28,119 bases of DNA from SMAG-U1939 sp036376595. GTDB taxonomy: Bacteria > Chloroflexota > Ktedonobacteria > Ktedonobacterales > JADMIN01. The position numbers and the translations under genes were made by a program. Shown here one piece after another: positions 1 through 8,333 of this stretch. Location: NCBI GenBank assembly GCA_036376595.1, contig DASVAA010000088.1, positions 1 through 28,119 of the forward strand, read 5' to 3'. The notes beneath the pieces were generated by a model. It searched no databases, was not told the origin of the DNA, and saw only the letters and a list, made by a program, of their open reading frames with translations. The first letter of the stretch is position 1. Every line of letters starts with the position of its first letter.

Positions 1-645
1 GAGTGCGCCGGCGGGGACGCTGTCATCTATGCGCGTCGCGAGGTAGTCGAGCGTGCGATCGGCTAGGTCGTTGTGCCCCAAGCGAATCCACAGGCCGGCG
101 GCGAGCCAGTGCGCGTGGAGCAACGAGGGCAGCGCGCCGTCCTGCGCGAGGTGCTGCTCCAGGTAAGCTCCCGCGCGCTGCGCCGCCTTGTCATATGACA
201 CGAAGCTCGTCAAAGTTGCGTTCGCCAGCCACCAGCCGCAGTTGGCCGTGAGGTAGAGGCGCGGAGCAAGCTCGCCCGGAACCGCCCATGGTGGGGCCAG
301 ATCGCGCACGGACTCGTCCTCCTCCCAACTTCCATCGGGCTGCTGTCGCGAGCGAAGGAACGCTATCGCCCGGACGGGTGGGTAGTTGACGAGTGAGGGC
401 GTGAAGAGATTAACCAACAATCCCTCGCCCTGGGCCAGCCGAAAGCACGTCGCGTCGAGCGAGCTGTACTCCGGCGCCCAGAAGGGCGGCCACCCGCCAT
501 CGGCGCGCTGCCCGGAGAAGAATCTCTGCTCTTGCTCAGGTGATGTCGAAGCACCATCTCCAATCAGCTCATCCAGTCGGATGTTGTCGAACTCATTGCC
601 GTGCTCGCGGATATAGGCTACCGCGCGGTCGAAGTCAATGCGCAT
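1..645 (-). CDS. squalene-cyclase/prenyltransferase-like repeat protein (3' end cut)
   Basis: The frame is open from the ATG at 645 to the left edge (215 residues, C-terminus missing). It contains two QW-type motifs, QRADGGW and QQPDGSW, each within a helical repeat, which are typical of the alpha/alpha-barrel of squalene-hopene cyclases, terpene cyclases and protein prenyltransferase beta subunits. The visible part is rich in W, Y and L helices with no signal peptide. No DxDD cyclase motif is seen, although it could lie beyond the edge, so catalysis cannot be claimed. Family members without it are often annotated only as prenyltransferase-like repeat proteins. It starts 34 bp after the amidohydrolase stop on the same strand, so it is probably the last or a late gene of that operon. 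The fold call is fairly safe; the substrate is unknown. Confidence 0.7.
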   Translation of the reverse strand, partial: MRIDFDRAVAYIREHGNEFDNIRLDELIGDGASTSPEQEQRFFSGQRADGGWPPFWAPEYSSLDATCFRLAQGEGLLVNLFTPSLVNYPPVRAIAFLRSRQQPDGSWEEDESVRDLAPPWAVPGELAPRLYLTANCGWWLANATLTSFVSYDKAAQRAGAYLEQHLAQDGALPSLLHAHWLAAGLWIRLGHNDLADRTLDYLATRIDDSVPAGAL

Positions 646-679
646 GCTGCGCTCTCCGATCCAGACAGGCTCTGCGCCG

Positions 680-1819
680 TCACAGAGCATACAGTCGGAT
701 CGCGTTCTCGCGCAGGATCGCCTGCCCCGCTACCTCGGCCTCGCCGCGCTTCAGGTCGCCACTGGAGACAGCCTTGCCCAGCACGCGTCCCAGAACGCAT
801 CGGCCGTCGTGCGCGCTCATCCAGTGCAGCTCCGGCACGCCCACGCCATCCGAGCTGTATAGCAGCTTGCTGGTGGGCGCGACGCCGAGCGCCGCGCGGG
901 TGAAGGCGACCATCTCCTCCAGGCTCAGGAAGGGAATGCCGTACGAGAGGTCGAGGTAGACGTTGCCGTAGACCGCCGCCAGGTAGCCGCCCTCGCGCGT
1001 GTAGGGGTAGCACTCGTGCAGCAGCACCACCGGCATACCGCGGTAGGCGGGGTCTTCGAGCACGGCGCGCAGGTGCAACGGATCGGCAAGCCGCAGATCG
1101 GCGTCGGTATCGCCGTTGCCGGTGTGGAATTGCACCGGCACGCCCTGTTCGGCAGCCGCCGCAAAGGCGACGTGCAGCAGCGTATCGAGCAGCGGCTGGT
1201 GTGCGAGCCGCAGATGTCCCTTCGCTTCGACCTCGTCGCGCGCCTGGCGGAAGGCGCCTTGCGCCTCGTCGCGCGGCCAGCGCGCGATGGCGAGTCCCGT
1301 GCGATACGCCGCGATGCTCTTGAGCGCCACGTAGCCACTGGCACGAATGTCGGCGAGCGCGGCGCGCAGCGCCTGCTCCACGGCGTCGAGGGTATCGTGC
1401 GCGGCGATTAGCTCCTGCATCAGCGTCTCCAAGCGCAGCATCGGCAGCACGCGGAGGCCGGCCAGTGCGGCGACCTCGGCATCCGGCCGCACGCGCTCCG
1501 GCGGCGGAAAGCCCTGGTCTACCAGCAGCGTGTCAATGTGGGCGTCGTGCAGGAACGCCGCTATCAGCTCGTCCTCGTCGCGCTCCGCGCGGGCCGCCAG
1601 CACCGCCGCTTCGGTTGGCTCGCAGCCCAGGAAGCCGGCCAGCGCGCGGATCAGCCGCGAGTAGAAGAGCGTCATGGCGGCGTGTCGCGCGGGCAGGTCC
1701 AGGTCGGCGGATTCGGTAAAGTGCCGGCGCCAGGCGAGCGCATCCGCGGGGCGCTGCTCGCGGTAGAGGCCGTGGCAGTGGTTGTCCACCAGCGGCACGT
1801 CGGAGAAGTCGAGGTCCAT
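680..1819 (-). CDS. FluG/NodGS-type metal-dependent amidohydrolase
   Basis: This 379-residue protein belongs to the amidohydrolase superfamily (TIM barrel). Metal and catalytic positions are visible: HCH at 14-16 after VDN, Lys167 in ALKSIAAYR, His232 in FHTGNGD, His268 in VLLHECYPY and Asp324 in YSSDG. The ALKSIAAYR and LRLADPLHLRAVLED segments resemble the N-terminal domain of fungal FluG and plant NodGS, where this domain is fused to a glutamine-synthetase-like domain. Here it stands alone with no GS domain nearby. The ATG at 1819 was chosen because the VDNHCH barrel strand begins 10 residues later; the longer frame only adds codons overlapping the upstream gene. It lies 13 bp behind the IMPase-like gene, so co-transcription is likely. 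A hydrolase of an amide or gamma-glutamyl compound is inferred; the substrate is unknown. Confidence 0.85.
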   Translation of the reverse strand: MDLDFSDVPLVDNHCHGLYREQRPADALAWRRHFTESADLDLPARHAAMTLFYSRLIRALAGFLGCEPTEAAVLAARAERDEDELIAAFLHDAHIDTLLVDQGFPPPERVRPDAEVAALAGLRVLPMLRLETLMQELIAAHDTLDAVEQALRAALADIRASGYVALKSIAAYRTGLAIARWPRDEAQGAFRQARDEVEAKGHLRLAHQPLLDTLLHVAFAAAAEQGVPVQFHTGNGDTDADLRLADPLHLRAVLEDPAYRGMPVVLLHECYPYTREGGYLAAVYGNVYLDLSYGIPFLSLEEMVAFTRAALGVAPTSKLLYSSDGVGVPELHWMSAHDGRCVLGRVLGKAVSSGDLKRGEAEVAGQAILRENAIRLYAL

Positions 1820-1832
1820 GCCAGGGCCGCCC

Positions 1833-2714
1833 TTACTCGCCGCGCAGCACGCCCAGTATCTCGCCCAGCAGCGCTTGCGTACCACTGGCGATGACGCTGT
1901 AGGGCTGCGTGAAGACCACCGGGCCGAGCGAGCCGCCGTCGGGACCGGTCAGCAGCGCGCCGGCCTCGCGCAGCACCAGCGCCGGCGCCAGAAAGTTCTC
2001 CGGCGTCAGGCGGTCGCGCAGGTCCACGTAGGCATCGTAGGCGCCCTGGGCCACGTAGCACAGGTCAAGCACCGTGGCGCCCATGCGGCGGATTGTGGCC
2101 GCTCGGTCGAGCAGCCGGTGAACCTGGCTCGACGTGTAATGCACCGGCTCGTCGTCATCGTCGTCACCCGTCTCCTGCGGCAGCGCGCGGCCATTACGCT
2201 CGCGGCCCAGGTTCACGCCCAGCATCGCGTGCCGCAACATGCCCAGCCGCGAGCCGTGGCACGGCAGGCCGTCAATCGTCGCGCCCTGCCCACGAGCCGC
2301 CGAGTAGACTGTGCCGGTGAAGATGTCGCCGCAGAGCGCGTACTCGACCAGCTCGGGATCGAGTGGTGCCCCAGCGGGCAGCGCGGCCACCGCGAAGCCC
2401 ACGGCACGGATGCCGCGACGAAAGTTGTTGCTGCCATCGCAGGGATCGATCACCAGCGTCCAGCGCGCGTCGCGGCCGCAGACCAGCTCGCCGGCTTCCT
2501 CGCTGAAGGCGCAGTACGCGCCCAGCCGCTCGCGCGCCACGTCCAGCGCGATGCGCTCGGACTCGGCGTCGAAGCCGCGGGTCGCCTCACCCTTCGGATT
2601 GGTCGCCACCGGCGCGCGCGCCTCGATGGCGCCGCCCTCGGCCAGCAGATAGGCGCGAACGGCGGTGAACATGGCCTCGAAGGCCGGCCGCGGGTCGTCA
2701 GCGGAAGTGGACAT
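1833..2714 (-). CDS. inositol monophosphatase family protein
   Basis: This 293-residue protein is a member of the IMPase/FBPase-like Mg2+-dependent phosphatase superfamily. The metal-binding signature is present as SEEAGE (about 71-76) and DPCDGS (90-95). The C-terminal MGATVLDLCYVAQGAYDAYVD fits the conserved final helix and strand with its aspartate. Characterised relatives hydrolyse myo-inositol-1-phosphate, fructose-1,6-bisphosphate, 3'-phosphoadenosine-5'-phosphate or histidinol phosphate, and the sequence alone does not separate these. A run of acidic residues (GDDDDDE) lies in a loop in the middle. The ATG at 2714 was chosen for the AGGTG about 10 bases upstream; an in-frame start 13 codons earlier has no better site. 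It is first in the minus-strand operon with the amidohydrolase (13 bp gap) and the cyclase-like gene. Confidence 0.88.
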   Translation of the reverse strand: MSTSADDPRPAFEAMFTAVRAYLLAEGGAIEARAPVATNPKGEATRGFDAESERIALDVARERLGAYCAFSEEAGELVCGRDARWTLVIDPCDGSNNFRRGIRAVGFAVAALPAGAPLDPELVEYALCGDIFTGTVYSAARGQGATIDGLPCHGSRLGMLRHAMLGVNLGRERNGRALPQETGDDDDDEPVHYTSSQVHRLLDRAATIRRMGATVLDLCYVAQGAYDAYVDLRDRLTPENFLAPALVLREAGALLTGPDGGSLGPVVFTQPYSVIASGTQALLGEILGVLRGE

Positions 2715-2936
2715 AGCGCGAGCACCTGATTTCTCTGCGACGCATTCTTGCAACTGCCCACGCCCTGGTTCCAGTCCGCGGAGGCGGACTTTGCGGCCGC
2801 AAGGCCCCCAGGCGCGGTTTCAACCGCCGGCCCCATTTGCTGAGCGACGTCCCGCTGGTACGATCCCAAGGTGCTATCATACCGGGGATACACGTAGTAA
2901 CGCACACTCCCTGCCAGACGCGCTCAGGATCATGCG
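2715..2936. other. divergent intergenic region
   Basis: This gap separates the minus-strand IMPase operon from the plus-strand glycosyltransferase. A TATCAT at 2874-2879 could serve as a plus-strand -10 and its neighbourhood reads TATGAT on the minus strand, but neither has a convincing -35 hexamer. No gene was found here. Confidence 0.25.
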
Positions 2937-4643
2937 ATGGCCCGATCTCGCTCCAGTCCGCGCAATCCGACCTCGCGGTCGCCAGGCCCTTTGGGTGCCG
3001 GCTCGGCCGCCGATTCCGCGGCGCGATCGGGCACTGCTGATAACCATCGGCGCGCGCAGACTGTGACGCCTTCCGATGGGCATTTGTCGCCCTCGCGTGG
3101 ACGCCTCAAGCGCTGGGCGCTGCGGGCGCTGGAGTATGCGGCGCTGGCGGCGCTGCTGCTCTCCACAGTGTGGCTCTCGGCGCGCTGGCTGCTGCCCAAC
3201 GGCGACGTGGACGAGTATCACCAGTACGCGCTCGCCTTCTGGACCCAGCACCCCCTGCTGCACGCGCTCCCGGCGGAATACCCGCCGTTGGCGATCGTGC
3301 CCTTCACGCTGACGCTGCTGCCCCCCGCACAGGACTACCATCTCGTCTTCGCGCTGTGGATGGCCGCGCTGACGCTGCTGGGCTACGCCGCCTTCGTGCG
3401 TTTTGCGGGCCGGCGCCGCGCGCTGATCTACATCCTCTATCTGTTGCTCGGCGCCGCCGCCACGTTGCTCGCGCGCTTCGACATCGTGCCCGCACTCGTC
3501 ACGCTCGCCGCGCTGTGGGCCACCGAGCGCCGCCGCTTCACCGCCGCCTACGCGCTGGTCGCCGCCGGCACGCTGCTCAAGCTCTACCCCGCCTTTCTGC
3601 TGCCGCTGGTCGCCATCGCCCACTGGCAGGCGGTCTCTCAGACTCCCACCGCGGTGGGGGCAGGAGGGCCGGAGGATGAATCCGCGCCTATAGGCGCACC
3701 GCAAAGCCTGCCTGCGCAGGCTGGAGACCGCGTTAGCGCGGCGAGTGCGGCGCCAGGGCGCATGCCATCCTCCCCTACCATCTCCGCCTCCCCCTCGCCC
3801 CGCGGAGCGAGGGGGTCAGGGGGCGAGGACTCTTCCTCCGCGTCCTCTGCGGTGAATCTCTCTCCCTCTGGACCTCCTCTGCGTCCTCTGCGTCCTCTGC
3901 GGTTGATCTCTTCTTCGCCCGTCGCCGGGGGCGTGGTGTTCTGCGCGGGTTTGGTCGCCGCTGGATTCGCCGGCGCGCTGGCACTCAATACCGCCGGCAC
4001 GCTCTCCGCCTTCCGCTACGCCGGGTTGCGGCCGCTTCAGATCGAGTCCACCCCCGCCTCGGTGATGTGGCTCGGCTCGCTGGTCGGGATTCCCGCGCTG
4101 CCCGATTACTCGTTCGTCTCGCTCAACCTCAGTGGTCCACTCGACGCCTGGCTGCGGCCGCTCTCGGCGGTGGCGCTGCTGGCCGGCGTATGCTTCGTCT
4201 ACTGGCGGCAGGCGCGCGGGCGGCTCTCGGTGGGCCGCGCGTTCCTGGGCTGCCTGGGCATCGTGCTGGTCACTAACAAGATCTTCAGCCCGCAGTATCT
4301 GATCTGGGTGCTGCCCGTGGTGGCCGCCGTCGAGGGCTTCGACGTGCTGTGGGTAGCGATCTGCCTGCTGACCTGGCTCGACTTCCCCATGATTTATCAG
4401 ACGCGCCACCCGATCCTCACGGTGCCCTATAATCCGCTGTTCCTGCCGGTGGTGGCGCTGCGCAATGGCGTGTTGCTGTGGGTCACGGCCCGTGTTATCA
4501 TGCGGCCCGGTGCCTCAACAGCCTCAAGCGACTCCCAGAGCTGCCCCGTTGCGACCCCCAGACGACGCCCAGCATGGCCTTCGTCACTGGCAGAGCAGTC
4601 CATCGCCGGTGTGGCAGACGGCGCCTCGGCGCCGGATGGCTGA
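2937..4643 (+). CDS. GT87-like polyprenyl-phosphate-dependent membrane glycosyltransferase with repeat insertion
   Basis: This 568-residue multi-pass membrane protein resembles the GT87/DUF2029 glycosyltransferases, which transfer mannose or another sugar from a polyprenyl-phosphate donor outside the membrane. Supporting marks are an acidic D-x-DEY pair after the first membrane helix (NGDVDEYHQYALAFW), the EYPPL motif, FDIVPALVTLAALW, LLKLYPAFLLPL and a late LRPLQIES segment. The first 57 residues are polar and low in complexity. Residues about 235-326 do not belong to the family: the DNA there (3642-3915) is a string of palindromes and 9-bp repeats, yet the frame stays open and resumes in a membrane helix. 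The C-terminal 45 residues are also disordered. The ATG at 2937 has AGGAT six bases upstream; GTG at 3063 is an alternative. Family call fairly firm; donor and acceptor unknown. Confidence 0.8.
   Translation: MARSRSSPRNPTSRSPGPLGAGSAADSAARSGTADNHRRAQTVTPSDGHLSPSRGRLKRWALRALEYAALAALLLSTVWLSARWLLPNGDVDEYHQYALAFWTQHPLLHALPAEYPPLAIVPFTLTLLPPAQDYHLVFALWMAALTLLGYAAFVRFAGRRRALIYILYLLLGAAATLLARFDIVPALVTLAALWATERRRFTAAYALVAAGTLLKLYPAFLLPLVAIAHWQAVSQTPTAVGAGGPEDESAPIGAPQSLPAQAGDRVSAASAAPGRMPSSPTISASPSPRGARGSGGEDSSSASSAVNLSPSGPPLRPLRPLRLISSSPVAGGVVFCAGLVAAGFAGALALNTAGTLSAFRYAGLRPLQIESTPASVMWLGSLVGIPALPDYSFVSLNLSGPLDAWLRPLSAVALLAGVCFVYWRQARGRLSVGRAFLGCLGIVLVTNKIFSPQYLIWVLPVVAAVEGFDVLWVAICLLTWLDFPMIYQTRHPILTVPYNPLFLPVVALRNGVLLWVTARVIMRPGASTASSDSQSCPVATPRRRPAWPSSLAEQSIAGVADGASAPDG
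3642..3915. repeat. composite interspersed repeat inserted in a coding sequence
   Basis: Several elements follow one another inside the glycosyltransferase gene. There is a perfect 14-bp palindrome at 3645-3658, another at 3684-3697 around CCTATAGG, and a 7-bp stem with 4-base loop at 3705-3722. A 5-bp stem lies at 3728-3741, and a 9-bp stem (3790-3798 with 3807-3815) lies in a C/G-rich block. Finally there are three 9-bp units CCTCTGCGT/CCTCTGCGG at 3876-3902. Such elements normally lie between genes. The 9-bp period equals three codons and encodes PLR repeats. Confidence 0.8.
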
Positions 4644-4790
4644 ACGGCGCGGGTGGTCGGATACGGGGGAAGGGTCCAACTGGGTGACAGCTATGGCTGC
4701 CGGACGTTGATCTACACGATACACACAATCAATCGCCGGGGGCGCCGCGCGGCGCGCGTCCCGATAGCGCCGGACGTGAGAGGTCGAGAC

Positions 4791-5945
4791 GTGGTGCAGC
4801 CGGTTCGGGATCGCAGCCGCGAGTTCGCGATAGGGCTGACGGCTGCCTGGTTCGCGCTCGTAGCGTTGCCGATTCTGATCTCGGTAGCGGTCGGCCGGCC
4901 GTTCGGCGGCTTGCCGGTAGTGGGTCTGCTCGTCTGGTTGATCCTGCTGCGCGTGGCACGCTGGATCTCACCCGCCGCGCGCACGGACGCGCTGCTGGCC
5001 AGGGGACGCGCGGCCGATGCCCTGCGCATCTGCGAGCGGGCGCTGGCGGTGAACGACAGCGGCACATGGGTCGGTCCGCGGCGGCTCGTATGGCTCAACC
5101 GGCGCACGACAGCGCTGCTGGGGCTGGGCCGCGCCGACGAGGCGCTCACGGCGGCACTGGCGGCGCTCGAAGCAGCCGCGGACCCCGAGACGGTGGGCAA
5201 CTGCGCGCTGGCGTTGCTGCGGCTCAACCGCTACGACGCGGCAGCCGAGGCGGCGCGGGTGGCGCTGGAGCTGACCAACGAGCGCTCGCTCGTGGGCCAC
5301 GCCGTGCTGGCGCACGTCATGCTGGCGCGCGGCAAGCCCGCGGAGGCCGAGGCAGTGGCGCGAGCCGGACTAGAAGACGTGCGCGCGCTGCTGCCCTACG
5401 TGCGCCCCGACCACTACACGTTCTGTCTGGCGGCGCTGAGCCGGGCGCTGCGCGATGAAGGTCGTACGGGCAAGGGCGGCCCCAAGCGCACACTGCTCGC
5501 GGCACGCGCGCTCTCCGATCTACGCCGGGCGGCGATCAAGCACTCCCGGCTGCGCGCCATGACCTTTCTCGAGTCCGCCGACGAGCTGAGCGCCGAGCCC
5601 GAGACGGCGGGGCAGGCCGGCGAGCTGCTGGCGTTGGCCCTCGACGCCGACGCGCCGTTTGTCTACTGGTACGTCACTCAGCCGGAGACGCTGGCCGACC
5701 TGCGCGGCGGCGAGCGTTTCGCCGCGCTCGAAGATGCCGCCCGCGAGCGCCTCGCGGGGATGGACGCGGCAGCGCCGGCAGTGGAACAGGTGACGGCGGC
5801 GCTGGCGATGGCGGAGCAGGATGGACGCACTAGGCCGGCGCGGCAGGCAAGCTGGCTCGCGCTGGCGGTGCAGCTCGTCACGCTGGCCTCGACCGTCGCG
5901 CTCTTGGTGCTGTGGACGTGGCGATTCTTCTTGTACGGCAGCTAA
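4791..5945 (+). CDS. TPR-repeat membrane protein, function unknown
   Basis: Two membrane segments near the N-terminus (about residues 12-55) are followed by a helical region of roughly four tetratricopeptide-like repeats with the G-x-A-DEAL and A-L-L-x-L-x-R-Y-D-A-A patterns. A long helical linker follows, and a C-terminal membrane helix (about 355-380) ends the protein. It has 384 residues. TPR domains are protein-binding scaffolds, so a membrane-anchored adaptor or assembly role is plausible but unproven. GTG at 4791 was chosen because GAGAGG lies seven bases upstream and the coding pattern begins there. An ATG at 4653 in the same frame would add 46 unconvincing residues. It follows the glycosyltransferase by 147 bp on the same strand and may be co-transcribed. 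Confidence 0.72.
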   Translation: MVQPVRDRSREFAIGLTAAWFALVALPILISVAVGRPFGGLPVVGLLVWLILLRVARWISPAARTDALLARGRAADALRICERALAVNDSGTWVGPRRLVWLNRRTTALLGLGRADEALTAALAALEAAADPETVGNCALALLRLNRYDAAAEAARVALELTNERSLVGHAVLAHVMLARGKPAEAEAVARAGLEDVRALLPYVRPDHYTFCLAALSRALRDEGRTGKGGPKRTLLAARALSDLRRAAIKHSRLRAMTFLESADELSAEPETAGQAGELLALALDADAPFVYWYVTQPETLADLRGGERFAALEDAARERLAGMDAAAPAVEQVTAALAMAEQDGRTRPARQASWLALAVQLVTLASTVALLVLWTWRFFLYGS

Positions 5946-6232
5946 GCGGATTCGCAAAAGTCTTGGACGAGACGGACCGTCGGCTCGGCGCCGCCCGGGC
6001 CACTCTCCTGGGGAATGTCGCCTTTTATGGCGTTTCGGGCGCGATTCAGCCCAACAACCTCCTGACCATGTCATGGACAGATAATCTGGGTGATATGTGG
6101 TATATCACCGATTACAACTTCACGCCCAGCAGATCTTGATCGACTGAAGAGCTAGAGGGACATAGAGCGGGCAGTATTCCCGATCTAAAGCGTGGAAACA
6201 CCGCCCCTCGACGGAGTGATAAGTCAATGCGC
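5946..6232. other. convergent intergenic region with hairpin
   Basis: This AT-richer gap between two convergent genes holds no convincing gene; a 75-codon frame overlapping the TPR gene end has no ribosome site. A perfect 8-bp inverted repeat with a 5-base loop (GGTGATAT / ATATCACC) lies at 6089-6109. It has no T-run after it, so it is only a weak candidate for a bidirectional terminator. Confidence 0.35.
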
Positions 6233-7132
6233 TCATTCGTGAGCCTCCGGATCTGCTGATCCGGTTTCTGGCTCGCTCGGACCTTGTGGCGCATCGTGCG
6301 TAGGTGGCGCACCGAGAGGCTCCTCGTCTGGAGAACGTCGTTGTGGTGTCGTTAGGCGCAACGTCTCACGCAGTGTATGCACCTCATTTGCCATGGTTTG
6401 AGCATAACTGATCGTCCGGTGACAGTCGCTCATGCCAGCGCCGATGAGCCAGTTTAGAACATCGGCACGTGTCGGCTTGATGCCAGCTTCGACTAGGAGA
6501 TTGAGCACGTTGAGCGTCGAAACATCGAGTGGAACCTCTACCATTCTGATGCGCGGGGGAGGAGACGATGGAGCGTTAGAGTTGTGCGAAGAGGGCTGCT
6601 GCTCTTGGCCCTTGCCTTGAGCTTGCTCGGCCAGCGCCCGTACCACTTCGAGCGTCACACCATCGAAGAAGCGTCCCAATACCGTACTGCCGGCGCTGCC
6701 CTCGCGAAAGATGCCAAGCAGCAGATGCGCCGTCCCGATAGTGGCGCTGCCCGTGCGCTGCGCTTCTTCCCCAGCGTGCATGAGAGCTTGCTGGGAGTTC
6801 GGAGCCAGCCGGATAGGACGGCGCGCCCGCGTATCCGAGCGTTCATATGCTGAGTTTTGCTGTGTGCTAGGGTGATCCAATATGTACCTGATGTTTTCCA
6901 GCGCGGTCATGGCATCAACCCCTAGACCGCTCAGAATTTGCCAAGCCGTGCTGTCTCTCTCCCCGAGCAGGCCCAGCAGTAGATGCACCGGCGTGATGAA
7001 CTCCTGTCCACGGCCATTTGCCTCCTGCATTGCACTGAACAAGACTTGGCGGACATACGGTGTAAGCGGCGCGAAGTGGTCCTGGTTTGGGCCGTCGCCG
7101 ATTGGGCCGTCGCCGCGCGGTTCAATCGACAT
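6233..7132 (-). CDS. Clp N-domain protein lacking the AAA+ ATPase
   Basis: This 299-residue protein has two Clp_N repeats, at about 22-85 (LLGLLGERDSTAW) and 110-172 (IGTAHLLLGIFREG). This is the adaptor- and substrate-binding domain found at the head of ClpA/ClpC/ClpB. No Walker motifs follow. Instead comes a Q/S/P-rich linker (about 173-200), a helical C-terminal region with LLVEAGIKPTRADVLNWLIGAGM, and an acidic disordered tail. Stand-alone Clp_N proteins such as ClpS-like or regulatory forms are known in high-GC bacteria, and it could modulate a Clp protease or bind substrates. The ATG at 7132 follows a strong GGAGGTGA; 15 codons of upstream open frame lack this. It is convergent with the TPR gene. 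Domain call strong, role unknown. Confidence 0.85.
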   Translation of the reverse strand: MSIEPRGDGPIGDGPNQDHFAPLTPYVRQVLFSAMQEANGRGQEFITPVHLLLGLLGERDSTAWQILSGLGVDAMTALENIRYILDHPSTQQNSAYERSDTRARRPIRLAPNSQQALMHAGEEAQRTGSATIGTAHLLLGIFREGSAGSTVLGRFFDGVTLEVVRALAEQAQGKGQEQQPSSHNSNAPSSPPPRIRMVEVPLDVSTLNVLNLLVEAGIKPTRADVLNWLIGAGMSDCHRTISYAQTMANEVHTLRETLRLTTPQRRSPDEEPLGAPPTHDAPQGPSEPETGSADPEAHE

Positions 7133-7175
7133 ACTCACCTCCCCGGTGCATGAGATGAATTGACGCGGTGCCTCC

Positions 7176-7181
7176 ATTATG
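7176..7181 (-). promoter_or_regulatory. possible -10 box for the Clp-N gene
   Basis: CATAAT read on the minus strand lies about 44 bases before the ATG at 7132, which would give a leader of about 36 bases. No clear -35 is seen. Confidence 0.3.
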
Positions 7182-7283
7182 CACTCACAGACAGGAAAAA
7201 CTCTGGACCAAGCAGCAGATCGCGTTACTGATGCTATCTCGATCCAAAGTCGCTCGCCATGTGCAAGACTCTTGCTGCTTCGC

Positions 7284-8333
7284 TTAGCGGTTCGCCGGCA
7301 GCTTGAGTGCGGTCATGAAGTTGCCCGTCAGCGTGTCATACTCCGGGCTGTAGTAGTCCTCGATGCGCCCGCCATCGCACAGCAGCGAGATGTCGGGGTC
7401 GATCGGCAGTTGCGCCAGCAGCGGCGCGCCGGTCAGCGCCACCAGCTCGGGGCCGTTGCTGGGGCCGAAGATCTCCTTGCGCGAGCCGTCGGGCATCGTC
7501 ATGTAGGCCATGTTCTCCACCACGCCCAGGATGCGCCCCTTGAGCGTCTGGACCATCTTGATGGCCTTCTTGACCACGTCGGTCGCCACCGTCTGCGGCG
7601 ACGAGACGATCACCACGCCGTCGAGCGGCAGCGACTGCATCACAGTCATCGGGGCGTCGGAGGTGCCAGGCGGCAGATCCACCAGCAGGAAGTCGAGCTT
7701 GCCCCAATCAGCATCGCTATAGAACTGCTTGATCGCGCTGGAGACCATCGGGCCGCGCCAGACGACGGGGTCGGTGCTGTCGGGCAGGAACATGTTCATA
7801 GACATGACCTTGATGCCGCCCTGCGAGCGCAACGGCTCGATGCCCCCTTCGGTCTTCTTGGGCCGGCCCAGCACGCCGAACTCCTTGGCGATCGTCGGAC
7901 CGGTGATGTCGCCGTCGAGGATACCGATCTTGAGACCCTGCCGCTGCAGCGCCACCGCCAGCAGCCCCGTCACCAGCGACTTGCCGACGCCGCCCTTGCC
8001 GCTCATCACGGCGATCACGTGGCGGATGCCAGTGCTCGGCCCACCGGGAGCGCCCGGTGCGCCCATCACGTTGAGCGGGATGCCACGTCCCACGGGTGCC
8101 TTGACCGCTGGCTTGATGCCCTGGGCCTCCTGACCGTTGGCGACGCGGTTGAGATCGGCGAGCAGCATCCCGGCGTCCAGCCGATGCGTGCGCGCGCCCG
8201 CGGCCACAGTCTCGCGCGCGCCAACCTGGCACGCGGTGCAGGGCAGCCCATGCCCCTGGAAGACCTTGACCGTTTGCGGATATTTCGACACCACCTCATG
8301 AATGACCATGTCCGCGGTGATCTCGACAGCCAT
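7284..8333 (-). CDS. mrp: Mrp/ApbC-family P-loop ATPase with N-terminal DUF1858 domain
   Basis: This 349-residue protein belongs to the Mrp/NBP35 family of iron-sulfur cluster carriers (ParA/MinD-like NTPases). It has the deviant Walker A GKGGVGKS at 112-119, GILDGDITGPTIAK, LLVDLPPGTSDAPMT and VVENMAYM at about 271-278. In many Mrp proteins two cysteines (CxxC) just after that last motif bridge a cluster between subunits; here the stretch reads TMPDGSRKEIFG and has none. Instead, residues 1-65 form a DUF1858-type domain with Cys32 and Cys35 (LPCTAC). ATG 8333 begins the DUF1858 homology and has GGGAG 11 bases upstream. An ATG at 8453 would add 40 non-conserved residues. It sits upstream of the Clp-N gene on the same strand, 151 bp away. 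ATPase call strong; cluster carriage by this copy is uncertain. Confidence 0.9.
   Translation of the reverse strand: MAVEITADMVIHEVVSKYPQTVKVFQGHGLPCTACQVGARETVAAGARTHRLDAGMLLADLNRVANGQEAQGIKPAVKAPVGRGIPLNVMGAPGAPGGPSTGIRHVIAVMSGKGGVGKSLVTGLLAVALQRQGLKIGILDGDITGPTIAKEFGVLGRPKKTEGGIEPLRSQGGIKVMSMNMFLPDSTDPVVWRGPMVSSAIKQFYSDADWGKLDFLLVDLPPGTSDAPMTVMQSLPLDGVVIVSSPQTVATDVVKKAIKMVQTLKGRILGVVENMAYMTMPDGSRKEIFGPSNGPELVALTGAPLLAQLPIDPDISLLCDGGRIEDYYSPEYDTLTGNFMTALKLPANR

Noticed and set aside
1782..2729. Plus-strand open frame of 315 codons opposite the IMPase-like gene
   Set aside because: Antisense shadow of a well-supported enzyme gene.
5912..6139. 75-codon plus-strand frame after the TPR gene
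   Set aside because: No ribosome site, overlaps the TPR gene end, and no recognisable domain.
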